DNA from: Mermis nigrescens
Taxonomy: Eukaryota; Nematoda; Enoplea; Mermithida; Mermithidae
Assembly (NCBI GenBank): GCA_036768485.1
Contig: JAVLUZ010000165.1
Location: 1,426,001 to 1,490,000 of the forward strand
Reading direction: 5' to 3'
Length of the DNA: 64,000 nt
In this document: positions 14,854-25,741 of the stretch, piece by piece
Numbering within the stretch: the first letter of the stretch is position 1
How the letters are laid out: every line of letters begins with the position of its first letter
Translations under genes and position numbers: made by a program
The notes under the pieces: model-generated
What the model was told of the DNA's origin: nothing
What the model saw: the letters and a program-made list of their open reading frames with translations, nothing else
Database searches by the model: none

Positions 14854-14985
14854 ATACTCGTAAATATTATTTATTAAATACTATTAATTGATACTAAATA
14901 CTATTTATCCAAATACTGAATACTATTTGTTTACTACTATTTTTGTATGATAACTTACTTTCGACAACGATTTCTTGTCTAACAT
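5045..14985 (-). CDS. Two-pore-domain potassium channel (nematode TWK-like), five exons
   Basis: K+-selective leak channel of the K2P family, a plasma-membrane protein expected to work as a dimer. Exons read by splicing: 14985-14959 (start ATG, MLDKKSLSK), 14273-13916, 12285-11934, 6884-6754 and 5319-5045 (stop TGA). All four introns are GT-AG, and the exons sum to 1143 nt, an exact 380-residue frame. M1 is about residues 18-38. A long extracellular cap without cysteine follows (~40-108). Pore 1 has TIGYGN at 127-132, M2 is ~142-160 and M3 ~226-245. Pore 2 has KVGFGD at 266-271. M4 (~276-297) runs into CVDVVGIEYVRKIH, a nematode TWK hallmark, then a basic cytoplasmic tail. The usual threonine before GFG in pore 2 is lysine here. 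Intron 3 (5 kb) holds R2, a large R6 copy and R5; intron 1 holds AAAT microsatellite. Exon chain very likely; exact C-terminus and any upstream 5' exon are less certain. Confidence 0.9.
5560..6440 (+). repeat. R4 tandem array (about 2.5 units of ~320 bp)
   Basis: Within intron 4 of the channel gene. Each unit has a gtacaaagactttttgggac block, a 'ttcggcacttcgcgccgaaa' type palindrome, 'caaatttttaagcgcttcgc' and a 'gaaacccagaaactagctaa' block. The start of a third unit is seen at ~6230. A related copy lies at 24815-25215. Open frames here are not genes. Confidence 0.75.
7040..7440 (-). repeat. R2 copy, reverse orientation
   Basis: In intron 3 of the channel gene. It contains 'aacgctattttggcatttac', 'gtcattatagcccaaaaaag' and a 'ggaccagctgac' end, the reverse of the R2 order. 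7441-8202 holds nothing recognisable. Confidence 0.65.
8203..11085 (+). mobile_element. Large inverted-repeat element R6, copy A
   Basis: The left end agcgcgtaagcgcgtacct is a small hairpin followed by 'ataccctcaa'-type sequence, shared with copies at 41.05, 48.5 and 51.8 kb. Going inward there are motifs rich in 'gtgtaaag', then tandem ~120-bp units (9640-10300), then 'gctccgatggaacaaa' and 'gaagtatattctgtgg'. After a short centre the last two blocks return in reverse at ~10960-11085 (ccgcagaatatatctcc and 'aggcatacataggtaac'). The right arm is cut soon after. No transposase reading frame seen. It sits inside intron 3 of the potassium channel gene. Confidence 0.6.
9640..10300 (+). repeat. 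Tandem ~120-bp repeats inside R6 copy A
   Basis: About five degenerate units, each with 'agtagttgtgtaaagtttac', 'aaattaactttagttccag' variants, 'agcgttgcaaaagctt' and 'attacgaatctgactgt'. Matching arrays occur at 42610-43260 (same orientation) and at 40260-40890 and 47150-47310 (reverse). Confidence 0.75.
11290..11690 (-). repeat. R5 copy, reverse orientation
   Basis: Contains 'agcgcttcgcggcca', 'attttttgactgtatttt' and 'aggtgtaatcatcgtttttg'. Close to the 53560-53830 copy. It lies just 3' of channel exon 3 on the opposite strand. Confidence 0.65.
12400..12667 (+). repeat. R1 copy with flanking R3 piece
   Basis: In intron 2 of the channel gene. It begins 'aggtggacggcaccaaagtt' and ends ccactcccaggtatggt. 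An R3-like block follows to about 12800. 12860-12950 contains a short direct duplication of 'gaccttttattt...ttctt'. Confidence 0.75.
14333..14860. repeat. AAAT/AATA microsatellite tracts
   Basis: Long imperfect tetranucleotide runs (taaa)n at 14333-14660 and 14803-14856, separated by unique AT-rich sequence. They lie in intron 1 of the channel gene. A shorter tract of the same kind is at 8781-8822. Confidence 0.9.
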
Positions 14986-14989
14986 CGCT

Positions 14990-17534
14990 TCGACGGGTTA
15001 AACAAAGTTTGTGTTGCTAAAATGAGCCGACATCGAGTACGTTTCACTTTCAAACAACTGCATTTCGCTCGTTCAAACGGAGTGTTCGAAGTTGAAAGAA
15101 ATCCAATCTATTCTTCTATTCTTTGTTTGTGCAAACAAAGTAAAAATATTAAAAAAGCAAGATTAATGTTTCGTCCCCGAGCGCTAAGAGCCTCTTGGAA
15201 AAACATTTTCGTCTTTAGTACTCCAACTTGCTAAGAATTTTTTGGCTAAAAAAGCTTGCAAAAGCTCGACTAGATTAGCAAAGTGTCCCAAAGCGAATGA
15301 TAACTTTTTACATTTGCATCGATACTGCAAGCCTTTACTATATAAAACGTAAAATTGCGCCCTATTATCACAGCCGAATGCCAATTTTTTTGACAGTTTA
15401 GCCTAAGCTTACTACGCGTGCGAGAATTCCTAATTATTCGATTCTCGGGAGGCTAAGGTGCTAGCTACTCCAGTAGCTTATTGGTAGCGTGACGTGCTTA
15501 AATATAATATCCGTAAAATTTGCGTTACAATACGCCATTAGACGGAAGCTGCGAGCCGCTTTTTATCAAGCTCACATGTAGCTCGCGTGCTGCATTACGG
15601 AATTAAATGCGGACTTACAAGCCTATCGATTTAGAATTGAATAAATAAGAAAAAATTATTTCGACTTTGAGAAGTGTGCGACACGAATACCGTATTAAAA
15701 TATAAATAGAGGAAGCATCCCGCCTCGTATCGGCGGTTGAGCATTTGCTTACTACGTGAAATAGAGAAATAAACAGGTCTTATTAGGTATCAAAATGGCT
15801 GAATTAAGCATTTAAGATCCCGTTTTGAACTATGTAAAATACATAGGTTTCTAGAGATAATATACGTTTATTTTAGGCATTTTCTGAAAAGTGGAACATT
15901 TATATTTAGAATTGAGAAAGCTAAAAACTAAAAAACTGCAAAACCCCCGAAATGTTCCTACAAAGGCATCCAGCACAGCGAATTAGTGAAATAATTGACT
16001 CCTTGTATTTATGGTAATTTTTCGACAATTAATCATTTAAATTCGCGGAGATAAATTGAAATCGATTAAGATTGAAGAATTGATCTGAAATTGCATTGTA
16101 ATATTAAGAATTAAAATTAAAATTAAAGTGGAAAATTAATCGAGATCACCAACATGAGAAATTTGCGCATTACTTGGCTTGGGTGTAAATGCCAGTGCAT
16201 AAAATAAATTAATGACATTCTGTTAAAGAACATGCAAATAAGAGTGAAATGTGCTTGGGGTCGGGGGTCGGGCCGAATTCCCCAAAATTAGACAGCACCT
16301 ATAGACCCCTAGAATTAAATTTTCAATAAAGAATTAGGTTTTTCGCGGAGTTTAAATGCCAATACATAGATACAGCTTGGAGCGAAATGAAGAAAAATTG
16401 CGTTTTTTGCCACTACCACAAAATTTTTGGCATTTTTTCACCTTCAAAATTTTTGGACTTTCTGAATCCATATGCTGCCCATGTAAGACATTAATGGATT
16501 CAATTTTCGTCGCAAAATTTCATCATTTTATTTTAAAATTAAAATCTGCAGCAAGTGCTAAGCTTGAATAATGTCACATGTGCAGAAATTACAGTACTTT
16601 TGTTAAAAACAGATTTCTAGCTTTATATTATAGAAAATGTTTGCAGATATGCATTGAAAGAACGAGAAAATGGCTATCTGAATGAAATAAAAAATTGAAA
16701 AAATCAAGGAAACAAAGGAAAAAAAGGAAATGCAAAAGATCGTCGTTACATAGCTATTGATAAGCATACCAAATTTGTCTAAAGTTTCGTAGGTTAGACT
16801 ATAATTTTTTCTATGTAAGATACCAAACTTACACGTAGGGGATGGGGCCTGGCTGGACTACCTGATTGGAAATAAATGGGAAATAGTATGGCAAACGTAT
16901 AGCAAAAAAAGGCCGGAAATAAATAAAAGTCAGAAATTTGAAAAAGTGCTTGCAAATGATCAGAAATGCGGATTAACATAGCTTATACGGTACTATTACA
17001 TTTGTGTCACTTTTTTAAGACTATTCTGACTCACAAGAAGCTGCCTTGATTTCCCAGAGAGGTCCCAATTTGCATTTATCGATAATTTAAACCCTTAACA
17101 CAGTTGATCAAGTACCGATTCTGCTTTCGTTTTCGGCATTCTATTCTGACAATATCCGCATTTACGAGTATTGTCAGATTTTGTTGAGTAGGTGATAAGT
17201 CCAAAGAGTGAAGTAGGCCCTTGTATCTAAAATACACTCATCAAAATTCTTTGCTTATTTATGCTTCGATAATTTCGTAATCTATATTTAATGCTATTTT
17301 CAGAATAAGGTAAATTAAACGTTTATTTTTATCCGGTTTCTCACCTACGCATATTTCGAATAGTGCAGTCGTTTTTGGAAATAAAGCGTAGGGTCTTCAT
17401 TATATTTATCTTAACATTTTCCTCCAAAAATTCAACTGTCCGAAATAACCGGTTTTCGCTCCCGCCAACGTCTTATAAATTTGCTATTAGTCGGCCGAAT
17501 TCTTCTTTTATCAATTCGATCAATTTTGGCAAAT
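14990..17534. other. Intergenic region between divergent channel and serpin genes
   Basis: Must hold the 5' regulatory sequence for both genes: channel on minus, first serpin on plus, 2.5 kb between start codons. No conserved promoter motif is obvious to me. 16255-16330 has an R3-like patch. Open frames of 60-70 codons show no protein features. Confidence 0.5.
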
Positions 17535-20500
17535 ATGCGCCATCAGTTCGAATTTTACTCGATATTTGTCCTCTTATTCTTTTTAGCGTATATTTCGAGG
17601 GCCCAGAGTGATAACGAAGATGAAGAAGAATCAACGTCGTCTTCTCCAACATTTGATTTTCGGAAAAAAAGATCATTTTCGTCGATATTGCATCGAGTTG
17701 CATTTGGATTCGCGAGTGGAGTCCGGCAACCGAATCAAAATTTATTGATCTCGCCCACGACGTTATCATCTTTGTACGGTTTGGTGTACGCAGTCACCGA
17801 TGGACAGACTAAGAAAGAGATCAACGAACAAGTCTGATTTTTTACTCACTGACCAGCATACATGCAGCAATCGAATCCTGAGGGTCCGATGGGGCTAAAT
17901 TGCCAAAAATATCACCGAAGGTTGAAGTATGGGTGTCTATCAATTCTGGGGGGTCCGCTGGATTCTGTGAGGGATTCAAACCATACATGACAGCCACGAA
18001 ATTCTGGGGGTCCGACGGTGCCCAAACCGCCAACAATAGCACTAAAAAGGGGCCTATCGATTTTGGGGTCTTCGAGATCCTGGGGGTCCAGACTCAATGG
18101 GCACCGAGCCAGTGTGTGTTCCAAATCAAAGATGCACAGTAGGAACGATCCGGATGGGTGGGGTCAGCCGGTCTTAGGGAGGTCAAAAACTGAGCTTTTT
18201 TAAGCCAAAGTGACCTCAAAAACTGATACAAGCGCTAAAACAGCTTTAAAACTAATGTATTAGACCGTTTCCTGTAAATTTGAAGCACTTTTAAAGAAAA
18301 TTCCTAATCTTCATCCGCTTTTGGCCTTCATTTTGCCACATTTTCCCCAAAAAATTTTCAATTTTATTATTTTGGGAGTCTACACCCTCAAAACCCCCAC
18401 GCGCATGTCTGGTCCAGAACTCCCACGCCCGTGTGTGATCATTAGTACTATGATAAAAGCGATTAAATCAGAAAAATTTCTTTATTTTCACAAATCCGAA
18501 ATTAAATTTTGTTAGTTTTAAATTCTGCAAAGCAAACCACTATTATTTTTATATTAATGAGGTCCAAGATTTCCTTCAGTATGGGGATGCATTTTTCTCG
18601 GCAGCTCATCGCTTAGAAATTTACGATAAGGAATCATAACAGCAATTGCGTAATACACGTAACGAAATCATTCATAATAAAATTGAAATTCTGACAAATT
18701 TGGAATAAAAAGTTACTATGAAATTATGAAATTCAATTGCGATGAGATGTATCAAAAGAAAGACACTATATTGATCAAGTAGATCGACTAATCAATCATC
18801 GTGCTAAGGCGGCAATTTAAGTTGTTTCCCAAAGGTAAATTTGCAGCAAAAAAATTTTTTTTGTTCGATAACAATTTTTTTGAATAATTCAATAAGAAAA
18901 CAATAAAATTCGGAATTGTTTTATAGATTTCGGCGTTTTATATCCTTTTCAGTATTACCAGAACAATAACTTCTGTCAAGCTTGCTTCCAGATGATTATA
19001 ATGTAAAATCTAAGAAAGAAGGCTGAATATAAATACAGCTGATCTACTGAGGTAAATATCTCCGTCGAAAAGTCAGTCCGTAAGTTTTAAAACTTGTCGG
19101 TGACACTTAATCTAGAAAATTAACTTTCGAAACAATGGGAATCAACATAAATAAAAATACTATCGAATGTGGACGAACGGAGATCAAAGAGCACGTAGAC
19201 AAAACTCTTCATAAGACATAAAAATTTTTTTGGCAGGACTTAAGGTCTCACTTCCAAAGGCAAGGAAAATAATTTTCTGTGGAGAAATTAGGAAAATAAA
19301 TGTCATGAAAAGGGACAAAAATCAAACATTTTACGTGAGTGCATTAAATCGACCAGAAGCGTTCGATCGAGGTAGATTGTGGTTTATACACAGTTCAACA
19401 ACTTTTTAGGGCTATTCTAGCTATAAAGCTCTCTAACTCTCTCTTAATCCTGTTTGATCCCCTCAAACACAGTTGGACAGCATAGATTAGAAGGCGTCAG
19501 ACCGGTGTCGAGAAGGTCAACCAAATAGCTTTCCTGAGCTAGTTTTGGCCTTAATTACGTATGTCTCGCTTAGAAAATTTTGCATATTCTCCTTTTGAGG
19601 GGGCGAAAAGTTCCCCAAACACTCGCATGCATGTCCATACCCAAAGGTCCATGTTTTGCTCTGATGATTGCAACGCCTTTTCCCTTATTTTTTATACTTG
19701 TTTTTTCAAATTTCAATTCTAAATACATAGTTGGATATAATAGCCCTCTCTTATGCAACAAACGCCCTAAAAAACTTAACCTGTTTCGATTAGAATTTCG
19801 TCGTCTGCATATTTTGTATGTATGATGTATCAAATAAGTAGTCAAAAGTCTTGTCTTTCCATAACCGATTTTTTGCGCTCAATGAGAATACCACTTGTTG
19901 CACAAATCGTTTTAAGCTAGTTGCCCCTCCTCTTGGCTCTGATTTTCTAAAATTCGTCTTTATTTATATTATATCTCTATGATGACTAACTTACCTAATT
20001 TTGCCATTTCTTCCTCTACCTTGAATATATATATTTAAATCCAGATTAATTTACCTCGACTTACATATTTGAATTTATTAGCGGGCAAGCATAAAAAATC
20101 GTCATTATTGTGACCATACGTGAGCAGCCCCAAAATTCTAGAGGAATGCGTCGAAAATGGTCCTAAAAATGGTGGTATGGCGAAAAAACACAATTTTTAA
20201 ACGTTTCTCAATGAGCACATGAAAAATTGCAAAAAAATATAAAAAAATTCAAAAATTGAATTCTGAGGGGTTATTTTGGTTTCTGGGATGTATTCGGCCT
20301 TCTGGGGGTGCATACCCCACGTCCAGGTGTGATTCTGACTTATCTACGTTTTTACTTTATTGACTGACTATACTTTTTCATTGTTCTTTTGCATTCTTCG
20401 TAATTGTCGCTTATTAACAAAAAATATTTCAGTTCGGTTCAAATTTATCGATAACTTTGCAGATTTTCGTCGGCTGGCAAGAGCAAGAAATTTACGACGT

Positions 20501-23500
20501 TTTCTCAAAATACGCCAAATCGGTGCGGCGGATAAACGCGGGGGGCAACGTGGAGTTGGTCAGCCTGAACAAAATGGCCTATCAACGCTCGTGGGCCAAA
20601 AATGAGCTGCCGCGCCGGGACAGCAACGCCCTGGTGTCCGAGGTGTTCAAAACGACGGTCGATCCGATGGATTTCGTCCACAAAGCCGATTTCAGCCGAT
20701 CGCAGTTGAACCGGTGGCTGTTGGAACGCACTTTCGGTCGAATTCGGAATTTTTTCGGCAGGGACGACTTGACGGCCAAATCGGCCATGGTCGCGGCCAG
20801 CGTGGCGTCGTTGGAGGGCAATTTTACGTACGGATTCGACGCCAAAAACACTGAACAGCGACTCTTCTATCCTAGTCGTCGCACGGCCATTCCTGTTAAA
20901 GTGCGCCTGTTCTCTCGAAAAAATTGAGCTTTTTTTGTGGCGTCGAAATGATCTGAAAAATTGGTATCAGCGCTAAAACTGGGTTAACTACGTTATTACG
21001 CAGTTTACGGTCAATTTAAAGCATTTTTAGAAAAAATTTTCAATTTTAATCCAACTTTTACTTCCATTTTGCCTCGTTTTCCCCAGAAAATTTTTTTCCC
21101 GAGAAAATTTTTCATTTTTCCACTTTAAGGGTTCCCCTACCTCCCCCACGTGCTTGTCTGGTCTAAACACCCAGAATGGAATAAAAATGGATGAAAATAT
21201 AAATGTGGCAAAATAAAAGGTCAAAAATTAATGAAAATTAAAAATTTTCTCCAAAAGCGCTTTAAATAGATCAGTAGCTTCCCAATAACGTTGGTCTACC
21301 GTTAGTTTAGCGCTTAATTAGTTTTCAATGTCATTTAGCCTCAAAAATGCTCAATTTTAGACCCCTCTTAGCCTAGCTGACCCCGCAGACACCCAGATCG
21401 GACATTTTAAGCATAAATGCTTCCAACTACACCTTCTCGTGCTCGTATCCAACGGGGTGCGGCCGCACGGCATAAATCATGTTTAGATAAATGTTACCCC
21501 TTCAATAATCAAACCGCTTTAAGCAAGTTTTGATTGACTATAAAAGCCGAAAAACTAAATTTAGCAAGTTGAGCTTGAGTTGCCGTATACTTCAAACTGT
21601 ACTAACTCCCTGGTCCAGAAATCCTGACTACGGCCCTGCATCTAGCCGTAGTTATGTTTGTCTTTATATTTTGTTTATGTTTTTATGCTATATGTTTTTA
21701 GGTTTATATTTGTATCTGTGCTTACGTTTTTATGTTTATGATTATGTTCATGCTGACAATGCCGTAAAGCGTATTTTGCCCGCATCATCAGAATTGTCGT
21801 ATGATTCCGATCCTCTATATTTTTTCATCAAAATTTTTGTCCGATTTCGATACTAGCACGAAAAGATGAATTACTCAGCGTCAAATTATAGCAGCTTATT
21901 CCTAAAAAAATCGAAACAATGAATTTGTTCACGTTTACAGGCCATGACGCAAACTTGCGCCCGGCTGTTTTATTCTGAAACCCGACATGCCGTCGCTGTG
22001 GGGTTGCCCTACGGACTGAGGAGGCAGCTTGTCGCCTATTTCATAATGCCGAAAAGAAAATTCGAAATCATGGATTTGGAATATAAATTACTCGAGGAGC
22101 AGCACCTTGCGGAAGTGCTAAAAAACAGCATGGATAACGCCCGTTTGATTACGGTAATTAGACTAGACTAGGTTTGAGTAGAAAATGTTTAGATTATGAA
22201 ATTTGGAAAATTAAAAATAGAGATGAACTTGTCTTACAAAGTGCACCAGCACTCCTCAGTTCCTATCAGTACCCCTAAAAATATATCCTTTTATTCTAAT
22301 ATTACTGTAATATAGCATAGAATCAGCTGCGTCAAAATATTTCAGACTGATGCAAGAAAAACTCGGCTTACTTCTTAAATTTAATCTTACCGTAACTGTA
22401 TACTAACAGGATGCGTTTTTTGGACTACCGATTGGCACTGAGAAGTACTGGTGCATTTTATAAGGCGAGTACTGTATTCAGACATGTAACAGGGGATAGG
22501 TGGATAACCCGATCCAAAGTTGGTCTTCTTCCAAATCCCCTAAAGTCAAAAAATTTTTAACCCCCAGTTTTTGGAAACATTTGCGATTTTTGACTCTTTT
22601 TTGGCGTTTTTGGCCGAAATTTAGTGGCCATTCAGCCTCATCTCCCTAGAACTGGCCAGAGACCCCCTACCAAAGTTTTAGGTTGTAACATGTATCACTG
22701 TACGCGATGTTAGCGCGAACGAGGCACCCTAAGACTTTTTCGTCATTTTTGTGGCCTACTTTGATAGTTTTTTCACACTCTCGATGTTTATTTCTTATTT
22801 CGACTTTAATTCCTGTTTCTACAATTCTGTGAAAATGCTATTAACAGGTACAAGATTAAAACTAAGGGAGGTAAGACGATGTATGTGTATGCATTGAAAA
22901 ATGCATAAGTCAATTTTTAGGTGGGGCAGGAGACAATATTAGACCAGATATTTTATTTTTCTATTTTGAGTCAATTTAAGAATTCAAGAATGCTCGATAA
23001 GAAACGTTGAAAAATTGTGTTTTTTCTCGATACCACCATTTTTAAGACCATTTTTTGATCTTCGAAAAATCTTGCATTTACCTTAGAATTTTGGTGCTGC
23101 CCACCTATGGAATGCATGTGGGGATTCGAAGGTCCAGATCTCCAGAATAAAAAAGTGGGAAATTTCCAGCGGCAAATGAGGCAAAATGAAGACCAAAAAT
23201 GGATAAAAATTAAAAATTTCATAAAAGTGCTTTAAATTGACCAGAAACTGTGTAATAACGTACTTTTAACAATATTTTTGCGCTAATACCAGTTTTTTAT
23301 GTAATTTTACAAGCAGCTCAAAAAAGCTCAATTTTCGACACTCCCACTAGGCCGGCTGACAGCCACCCTCATCCGATCGACCATGCTGTGCACCCTATGC
23401 TTGCGACCAATAGAATTTCATGTAGGTAGCACATCTCGTATGTTAAAATGATTATCTACGCTGTTTACTGCAACAATCAACGTTTTCAAATAAACACGAA

Positions 23501-25741
23501 TTGCCTTCTTTGTTAAAATTGAATATAAATAACAAAGCGCTCAAATTTTTCAAAAACATCGATAGTTACTGACAGAATGTGCTATAAAACGAATATTCAA
23601 GTTTTGGGTAAAATAAGTAACTCCGCATGTTCACTTTCGAAGCGTGCTGCACTTCTAAGGAAGGAAGTGTCTTAACATTAATCGAATCAAAAACATATCT
23701 AGAAACTATGTAGAGCCTAGAATGTTCATAGCCTATATAAGTTTCAAGCAGAATTCTGAAAGGTAAGGAATAAGCATAACAGAATCGTAGATTATTACGA
23801 GTTCAAGTTGAGCTTGAATACCTGGAGAATATCTTTAGCACTATAATTCATTCACTATTAGTCAAAAAAAACTTAATGAGTTACTTCTGGATTCCACTCT
23901 AATTTTAGGTTACATTGCCAAAATTTCGTCTCGACTTTGAACCATATGATGTAAGGTCGGCTTTCCTTCAAATGGGTACAACGACGATGTTCGCGGACGG
24001 ATTCGCCAATTTTTCAAGAATCAACAGCAGGAGTGAAATGCACATTTCGAATGCACTTCATAAAAGTGTTTTTGAGGTAAATCGTTAGCGTCTTTTCTGG
24101 AAAGTAGCTTTCTTCGTGTAAATGGTGCACAGGAGATGAAAGAAGACTTCAGAATTGAATTTTTAAGATTTTTTTTGCGATTTTTGATGCCTAATGAATA
24201 GAGCTAGATGAAAAACGCCGAAAGCTAAGTCTTTTGCCCTTTCACGAATTTTCCGAACACATCTAGATTTCATTAAAATTGTTTGGCCTAACGCGGGCCC
24301 CCAGGATCAGGTAATAGTTGGGCAGCACCAAAATTCTAAAGGGGGTCGCAAGATTTTTTAAAGGTCAAAAAATGGTCTTAAAACTGGTGTTATGACGAAA
24401 AAAACACCATTTTTTAACGTTTCTAATCAAGTACTACCCACAAGCATCGTAAAATTGCGAAAAGAACGGAAAATTTCAAAAACTGAATTCTGAGGGGTAT
24501 GTCAGCGGCTTGATAAGGAAAGTCGATCCTTACACCATTTTTCGTCCCTTTTTTTGACCATTGATAATCTTTGGATCCAGCACCACACCCAAGAATCAGG
24601 ACTCTGCCTAAGTTTGGTTGTATGACTAACAGCCAACGATCCTAAATTTTCAGCTATTATAATTACATTAGCTAACAAATTATCTGTGGGTAAAAGCAAT
24701 AAATTATTCTTGATTTTTCATTTAAAAATTATATTTTTTTGCAAAATTCAGAGATTTTACTACGCCACTTTTGCGCAGCTTATAGCTATCGTAGTACATA
24801 ACACATTTTTTGTATTCGGCTGAGATTTTTTCCGACGTACAAAGACTTTTCGGGACCATCTTAGTACATGTACAGAGATTTTCTGGAAGACAAAAATTGT
24901 GAAAAAGTGTAAAATTCCCAGAAAAATTTCGGCGCTTCGCGCTGAAATGAGTGATTGTCTATCCTATATATCTTTATAATAGCAGAATTTGCATTTAAAA
25001 TGGAAAAATGTCGAATTTTTTTTATTTATAGTAAATTTTGGCGTCAGAAACCCAAAAATTAGCTAAAATACACTACCAAAGGTAAAAAACCTGTTTTACC
25101 ACACTGAAATCGCTACTGTACTATATTGCAGCATAAAAAAATCTGCATGTACAAAATATACAGACTTCTGTGGACCATCCTTGTACTTGTACAAATGGAG
25201 CTTGTACACAAAAACACTGGTACTTAGTCAACATTTGATGTATCGTTTTTTCATTATTAGATAATGACAGTCTGATATATACTTGGTAATTTTAAACTTA
25301 AATTTAAATATAACATAAATTTCAAAAATTAAAGAACACAATTTATTCAAAGTACTTTTGCATTCAGTTTAATCTGTTTAAAAGCCTCAAAGTTAAATGA
25401 AAGGGACAGCATGTGAAAAAATTTTAGACACCTAATTTTCCTTACTTAGTATGACATAATGTCGATTATTCACTCGTTTCTGATGATTTAGAGTTATGTC
25501 ATCGCCACTGCTTGAATTGAGGTCTTTCAAATCTTTTGGACGACTTGAATTAGGCTTAATCTTCAATTTTAGCGATTTGAAATTTAAGGTGCATGAAGGA
25601 ACGGCTCGATTATGCCCGAGTGACGAAGGTCTGAATCTCGTGCGATTGGAAGTGAATTTCAATCATCCATTCGTTGTCGCTATTATTGACAAGTCAAATC
25701 GCAATTTATTATTCTACGGTCGAGTTACGACATTGTTTTAG
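17535..25741 (+). CDS. Secreted serpin, five exons (serpin 1)
   Basis: Serpin-fold protein. Exons: 17535-17831, 20463-20900, 21941-22153, 23909-24076, 25589-25741. All introns are GT-AG with phase 0, and the exons sum to 422 residues plus stop. ATG 17535 is chosen because it gives a clean signal peptide (residues ~1-24, ending SRAQS). An acidic linker follows, then RKKR at 43-46, a furin-type site just before the fold. Serpin landmarks: LLISPTTLSSLYGLVYA (helix B), LNRWLLERTFGRI (helix F region), EGNFTYGFD, VGLPYG, LPKFRLDFEPYDV, ALHKSVFEV and the C-terminal signature FNHPFVVAI with LLFYGRV. The reactive-loop hinge reads GTARLCPS where inhibitory serpins have small residues (GTEAAA-like), so inhibition is unlikely. 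The donor after residue 99 (CAA|GTCTGA) is weak; the other junctions are strong. First of three same-strand serpins. Confidence 0.9.
17850..18430 (+). repeat. R3-like block followed by R2
   Basis: In serpin 1 intron 1. 17880-18110 has repeated 'attctggggggtccg' phrases, similar to 32630-32740 and 49590-49690. 18150-18430 is a good R2 copy (aagcgctaaaacagctttaa, ending cccacgcgcatgtctggtc). The rest of the intron to 20110 shows no gene. Confidence 0.7.
20111..20333 (+). repeat. R1 copy, slightly shortened
   Basis: Begins 'ccatacgtgagcagccccaa', has 'aatggtggtatggcgaaaaa' and 'aattgaattctgaggggtta', and ends cacgtccaggtgtgat. It ends about 130 bases before the acceptor of serpin 1 exon 2. Confidence 0.8.
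20925..21410. repeat. Head-to-head R2 pair (palindromic)
   Basis: A plus-strand R2 (20925-21170) meets a minus-strand R2 (21172-21410) at cccacgtgcttgtctggtct, so the pair could fold into a long imperfect hairpin. It starts 25 bases after the donor of serpin 1 exon 2, inside intron 2. Confidence 0.75.
22975..23395 (-). repeat. Joined R1 and R2 copies, reverse orientation
   Basis: A 5'-truncated R1 (22975-23108, ending ggtgctgcccacctatgg) runs directly into a reverse R2 (23109-23395, with 'aactgtgtaataacgtactt'). The join suggests R1 and R2 may be parts of one composite element or share a target. It lies in serpin 1 intron 3. Confidence 0.75.
24312..24500 (+). repeat. R1 copy, 3' truncated
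   Basis: Begins 'gttgggcagcaccaaaattc' and breaks off after ctgaattctgaggggtatg. In serpin 1 intron 4. Confidence 0.75.
24815..25215 (+). repeat. R4 copy
   Basis: Has gtacaaagacttttcgggac, 'ttcggcgcttcgcgctgaaa', 'gtcagaaacccaaaaattag' and a second 'gcatgtacaaaatatacaga', so it matches the array at 5560-6440 over more than one unit. In serpin 1 intron 4. Confidence 0.75.
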
